Shown: positions 12,812 through 14,344 of the stretch, piece by piece | Layout: the number at the start of each line of letters is the position of its first letter | How positions within the stretch are numbered: the stretch's first letter is position 1 | Translations under genes and position numbers: made by a program | Notes under the pieces: model-generated | Database searches by the model: none | The model's input: only the letters and a program-made list of their open reading frames with translations | Told to the model about the DNA's origin: nothing | Source of the DNA: Chloroflexota bacterium | Lineage (GTDB): Bacteria > Chloroflexota > Ktedonobacteria > Ktedonobacterales > Ktedonobacteraceae | DNA length: 14,344 nucleotides | Assembly (NCBI GenBank): GCA_902812455.1 | Contig: CADDZH010000122.1 | Location: 1 to 14,344, forward strand | Reading direction: 5' to 3'

Positions 12812-13096
12812 TCATTTTATGTGGTCTTTCATCAACAGCTCGTAGGCGGCGATAATACGCTGCATCTGGCGCTGGTCGCCGCCGCGATCGGGATGGTATT
12901 TTTTGGCAAGCGCCCGGTAGCGGCGTTTTATTTGCTGTGGCGTGGCATTGGGTGGTAACCCCAGCACGTTTAACGCTTGCTGGCGCTCTAAATAGGAGCG
13001 AGCAGGATTTGCAGGATGCCCCCACAAGGCTTTCAGGCTTAAGCGCAAAACATCCCAGAGCAACGAGGCAAACGATCTTGGCGGCGGCGCTTTCAT
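12812..13096 (-). CDS. Small J-domain (DnaJ-like) protein
   Basis: A 94-residue protein whose C-terminal half is a J domain, the module that stimulates the ATPase of a DnaK/Hsp70 partner. Residues of about 42-93 read ALNVLGLPPNATPQQIKRRY, then ALAKKYHPDRGGD, with the invariant HPD at 68-70, then a last helix IIAAYELL. There is no G/F region, zinc finger or substrate-binding domain, so it is not a full DnaJ. The N-terminal 40 residues include an amphipathic, Trp/Leu-rich stretch (about 9-26, SFASLLWDVLRLSLKALW) that might attach to a membrane. I chose ATG 13096; a TTG ten codons upstream is open but poorer. A GGAA lies 12 nt before the ATG. A TATAAT box is at 13149-13144 on this strand. The client and partner are unknown. 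Confidence 0.85.
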   Translation of the reverse strand: MKAPPPRSFASLLWDVLRLSLKALWGHPANPARSYLERQQALNVLGLPPNATPQQIKRRYRALAKKYHPDRGGDQRQMQRIIAAYELLMKDHIK

Positions 13097-13143
13097 ACTA
13101 TAGCTTATTCCAGACAAATTCAGCAATAAACGATTGTCACTTT

Positions 13144-13149
13144 ATTATA
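13144..13149 (-). promoter_or_regulatory. -10 box of the J-domain gene
   Basis: A perfect TATAAT reads leftward here, about 48 bases before the chosen ATG. The hexamer 17 bases upstream (TGGGCG) is a poor -35 match, so the promoter would need help or be weak. Confidence 0.3.
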
Positions 13150-13231
13150 AGCTATGCTTGCAAAGACGCCCACCCGTAAAAAGGTTACATAGTGAAACGT
13201 CTTAGGGGATTCAATCGTGAAGGAGAAGAGG

Positions 13232-13243
13232 TAATTATAATTA
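13232..13243 (+). promoter_or_regulatory. AT-rich palindrome containing the likely -10 box of the BrkB gene
   Basis: TAATTATAATTA is a perfect 12-bp palindrome, and TATAAT at 13236-13241 within it is a consensus -10. The -35 region is not convincing. A regulator binding the palindrome would cover the -10. The leader to the ATG at 13321 would be about 70 bases. Confidence 0.3.
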
Positions 13244-13320
13244 ATAAAGGCACACAGATGCCATTTCCCCATATTTTGTAAGCGCATTCCTCAATACAAA
13301 GTTCACGAGGGAGGAATAAG

Positions 13321-14344
13321 ATGGCAACGCAATCAAAAGATCAGGCTGCTGATAGCCAGCAGGAGAAGCAGAAAGCCGGGATTGTGCAAGCAGTCACCAA
13401 AGACGTAGAAGCTGTTCAGAAAAAAGCTCAACCGGCCATAGGCTTCTGGACAAAATTTAACAATGACTGGTCTATGACCTTTGCTGCTGCCCTTGCATAT
13501 AACCTGCTCATGTCCATTTTTCCAATCGCCATAGCACTGCTGGCCATTCTTGGCTTTATTGTAGGCGCGTTAAATCACCAGGCATATGTACAACTGGCAA
13601 ATAGTATTACCAATGGCCTGCCCAGCACCGTTTCAGGGCCATTGCGTGATACACTGCTCAAACAAGAAAACCAGCTCACCGGCGAGTCAATCATCCTGGC
13701 AATTGTTGGTGTAGTGCTTTCGGTCTTCAACGGCTCGCGTCTCTTCATTCTCATTGAAGGATGCTTTGGCATCATTTATCATGTTCGCCAGAGGGCACCC
13801 ATCCCGCAGAATATCATGGCACTGGGCATGATGTTGCTGTTCATTATCCTCGTTCCCATCATGGTGGCAGCATCCACATTGCCTACTCTTGCTGTGACCG
13901 TTTTGCAGCGAACTCCGCTTGGCCACTTACCCGGAACCACCGTTGTGCTAACAATTGGAGGCATTGTCGGAAGCTTAATAGCCTCGTTCCTGCTATTTGA
14001 AGCCATCTACGTCATCGTGCCGAACCAGCCCATCAGCTTTAAGCATAGCTGGATGGGAGCTCTTGTAGCTGCTGTACTCCTGCAAATTTACCTGACACTT
14101 TACCCATTGTATGCAGCTCTCGTCTCCCGCAGCTACGCGGGTTCGATCACCTCTTTCATCATCCTGCTGATATTCTTCTACTACTTTGCTGTCATTCTCT
14201 TCTTTGGTGCAGAGGTGAACGCCTACTTCGCGGAAGGCGTTAAATCGACACCAGAGAACCTGGTCACACTGGTTCATATCTCAACCAGCCACTTGCCTAA
14301 GACCGAGGCAGATAAACAGCAGCAGGCAGCCGCCACGCATAAGC
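13321..14344 (+). CDS. YihY/virulence factor BrkB family membrane protein, cut by the right edge
   Basis: The frame is open from ATG 13321 to the last base, giving 341 residues without a stop, so the C-terminus lies outside the window. After a hydrophilic N-terminal tail of about 40 residues come about six hydrophobic segments (about 52-82, 122-146, 165-186, 206-232, 243-265, 277-298), as in the YihY/BrkB family. Family-like features are FAAALAYNLLMSIFPIAIALL (split here as FAAALAYNLL and SIFPIAIALL), the NGSRLFILIEGCFGIIY segment and FFGAEVNAYF at 294-303. The molecular function of the family is not settled; it was once misnamed as ribonuclease BN. GAGGGAGG lies 6-7 nt before the ATG. It is divergent from the J-domain gene. 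The family is usually about 280-320 residues, so this member has extra hydrophilic sequence at both ends. Confidence 0.9.
   Translation, partial: MATQSKDQAADSQQEKQKAGIVQAVTKDVEAVQKKAQPAIGFWTKFNNDWSMTFAAALAYNLLMSIFPIAIALLAILGFIVGALNHQAYVQLANSITNGLPSTVSGPLRDTLLKQENQLTGESIILAIVGVVLSVFNGSRLFILIEGCFGIIYHVRQRAPIPQNIMALGMMLLFIILVPIMVAASTLPTLAVTVLQRTPLGHLPGTTVVLTIGGIVGSLIASFLLFEAIYVIVPNQPISFKHSWMGALVAAVLLQIYLTLYPLYAALVSRSYAGSITSFIILLIFFYYFAVILFFGAEVNAYFAEGVKSTPENLVTLVHISTSHLPKTEADKQQQAAATHK

Noticed and set aside
13097..13126. TTG start ten codons upstream of the J-domain ATG
   Set aside because: TTG is a rare start and no ribosome site precedes it; the ATG at 13096 is preferred though not certain.

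Overview
The window most resembles a Ktedonobacteria-type Chloroflexota genome. This is an impression from gene content: a molybdenum hydroxylase operon, a PT-linker CAP-domain lipoprotein, a GT87 membrane glycosyltransferase, an SRPBCC protein with a coiled-coil tail, and palindromic repeats embedded in coding sequence. Base composition is moderately GC-rich. No rRNA, confident tRNA, CRISPR array, transposase or phage gene is visible.

Left part (1-4408, all leftward): a four-gene operon. It reads large, FAD and iron-sulfur subunits of a xanthine dehydrogenase/CO-dehydrogenase-type molybdenum hydroxylase, then an acyl-CoA ligase that runs off the left edge. The subunit genes overlap by 20 bases each, and the ligase starts 6 bases after the third gene. 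The large subunit lacks the CO dehydrogenase loop, so the substrate is unknown; the ligase suggests oxidation followed by CoA activation of an organic acid. Two genes of this operon carry palindromic inserts. One is an in-frame 2 x 42-bp tandem repeat in the large subunit. The other is a hairpin in the ligase exactly where its reading frame breaks.

Middle part (4409-8214, rightward): a divergent promoter region, an SRPBCC protein with a long coiled coil, a radical SAM enzyme, and a secreted CAP-domain lipoprotein. The radical SAM gene is the highlight. Its apparent stop TGA lies between a Cys codon and Ala-Glu-Pro codons, so the C-terminus reads Cys-Sec-Ala-Glu-Pro. This is the hallmark of the CUAEP/CCAEP-tail radical SAM selenoprotein family. 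A 6-bp hairpin with a G-containing loop lies 20 nt after the TGA, where a bacterial SECIS element belongs. The true stop is probably the TAG at 7215-7217.

Right part (8222-14344): a leftward diacylglycerol-kinase-family lipid kinase; a rightward pair of beta-hydroxyacid dehydrogenase and two-domain cupin, probably one operon; a leftward GT87-like glycosyltransferase; a leftward small J-domain protein; and a rightward YihY/BrkB membrane protein cut by the right edge. The dehydrogenase, cupin and BrkB promoter/start regions carry short palindromes that may be regulatory. No gene-free stretch exceeds 300 bases; the longest, at 4409-4673, 7218-7431 and 13097-13320, are described as features or in neighbouring entries.
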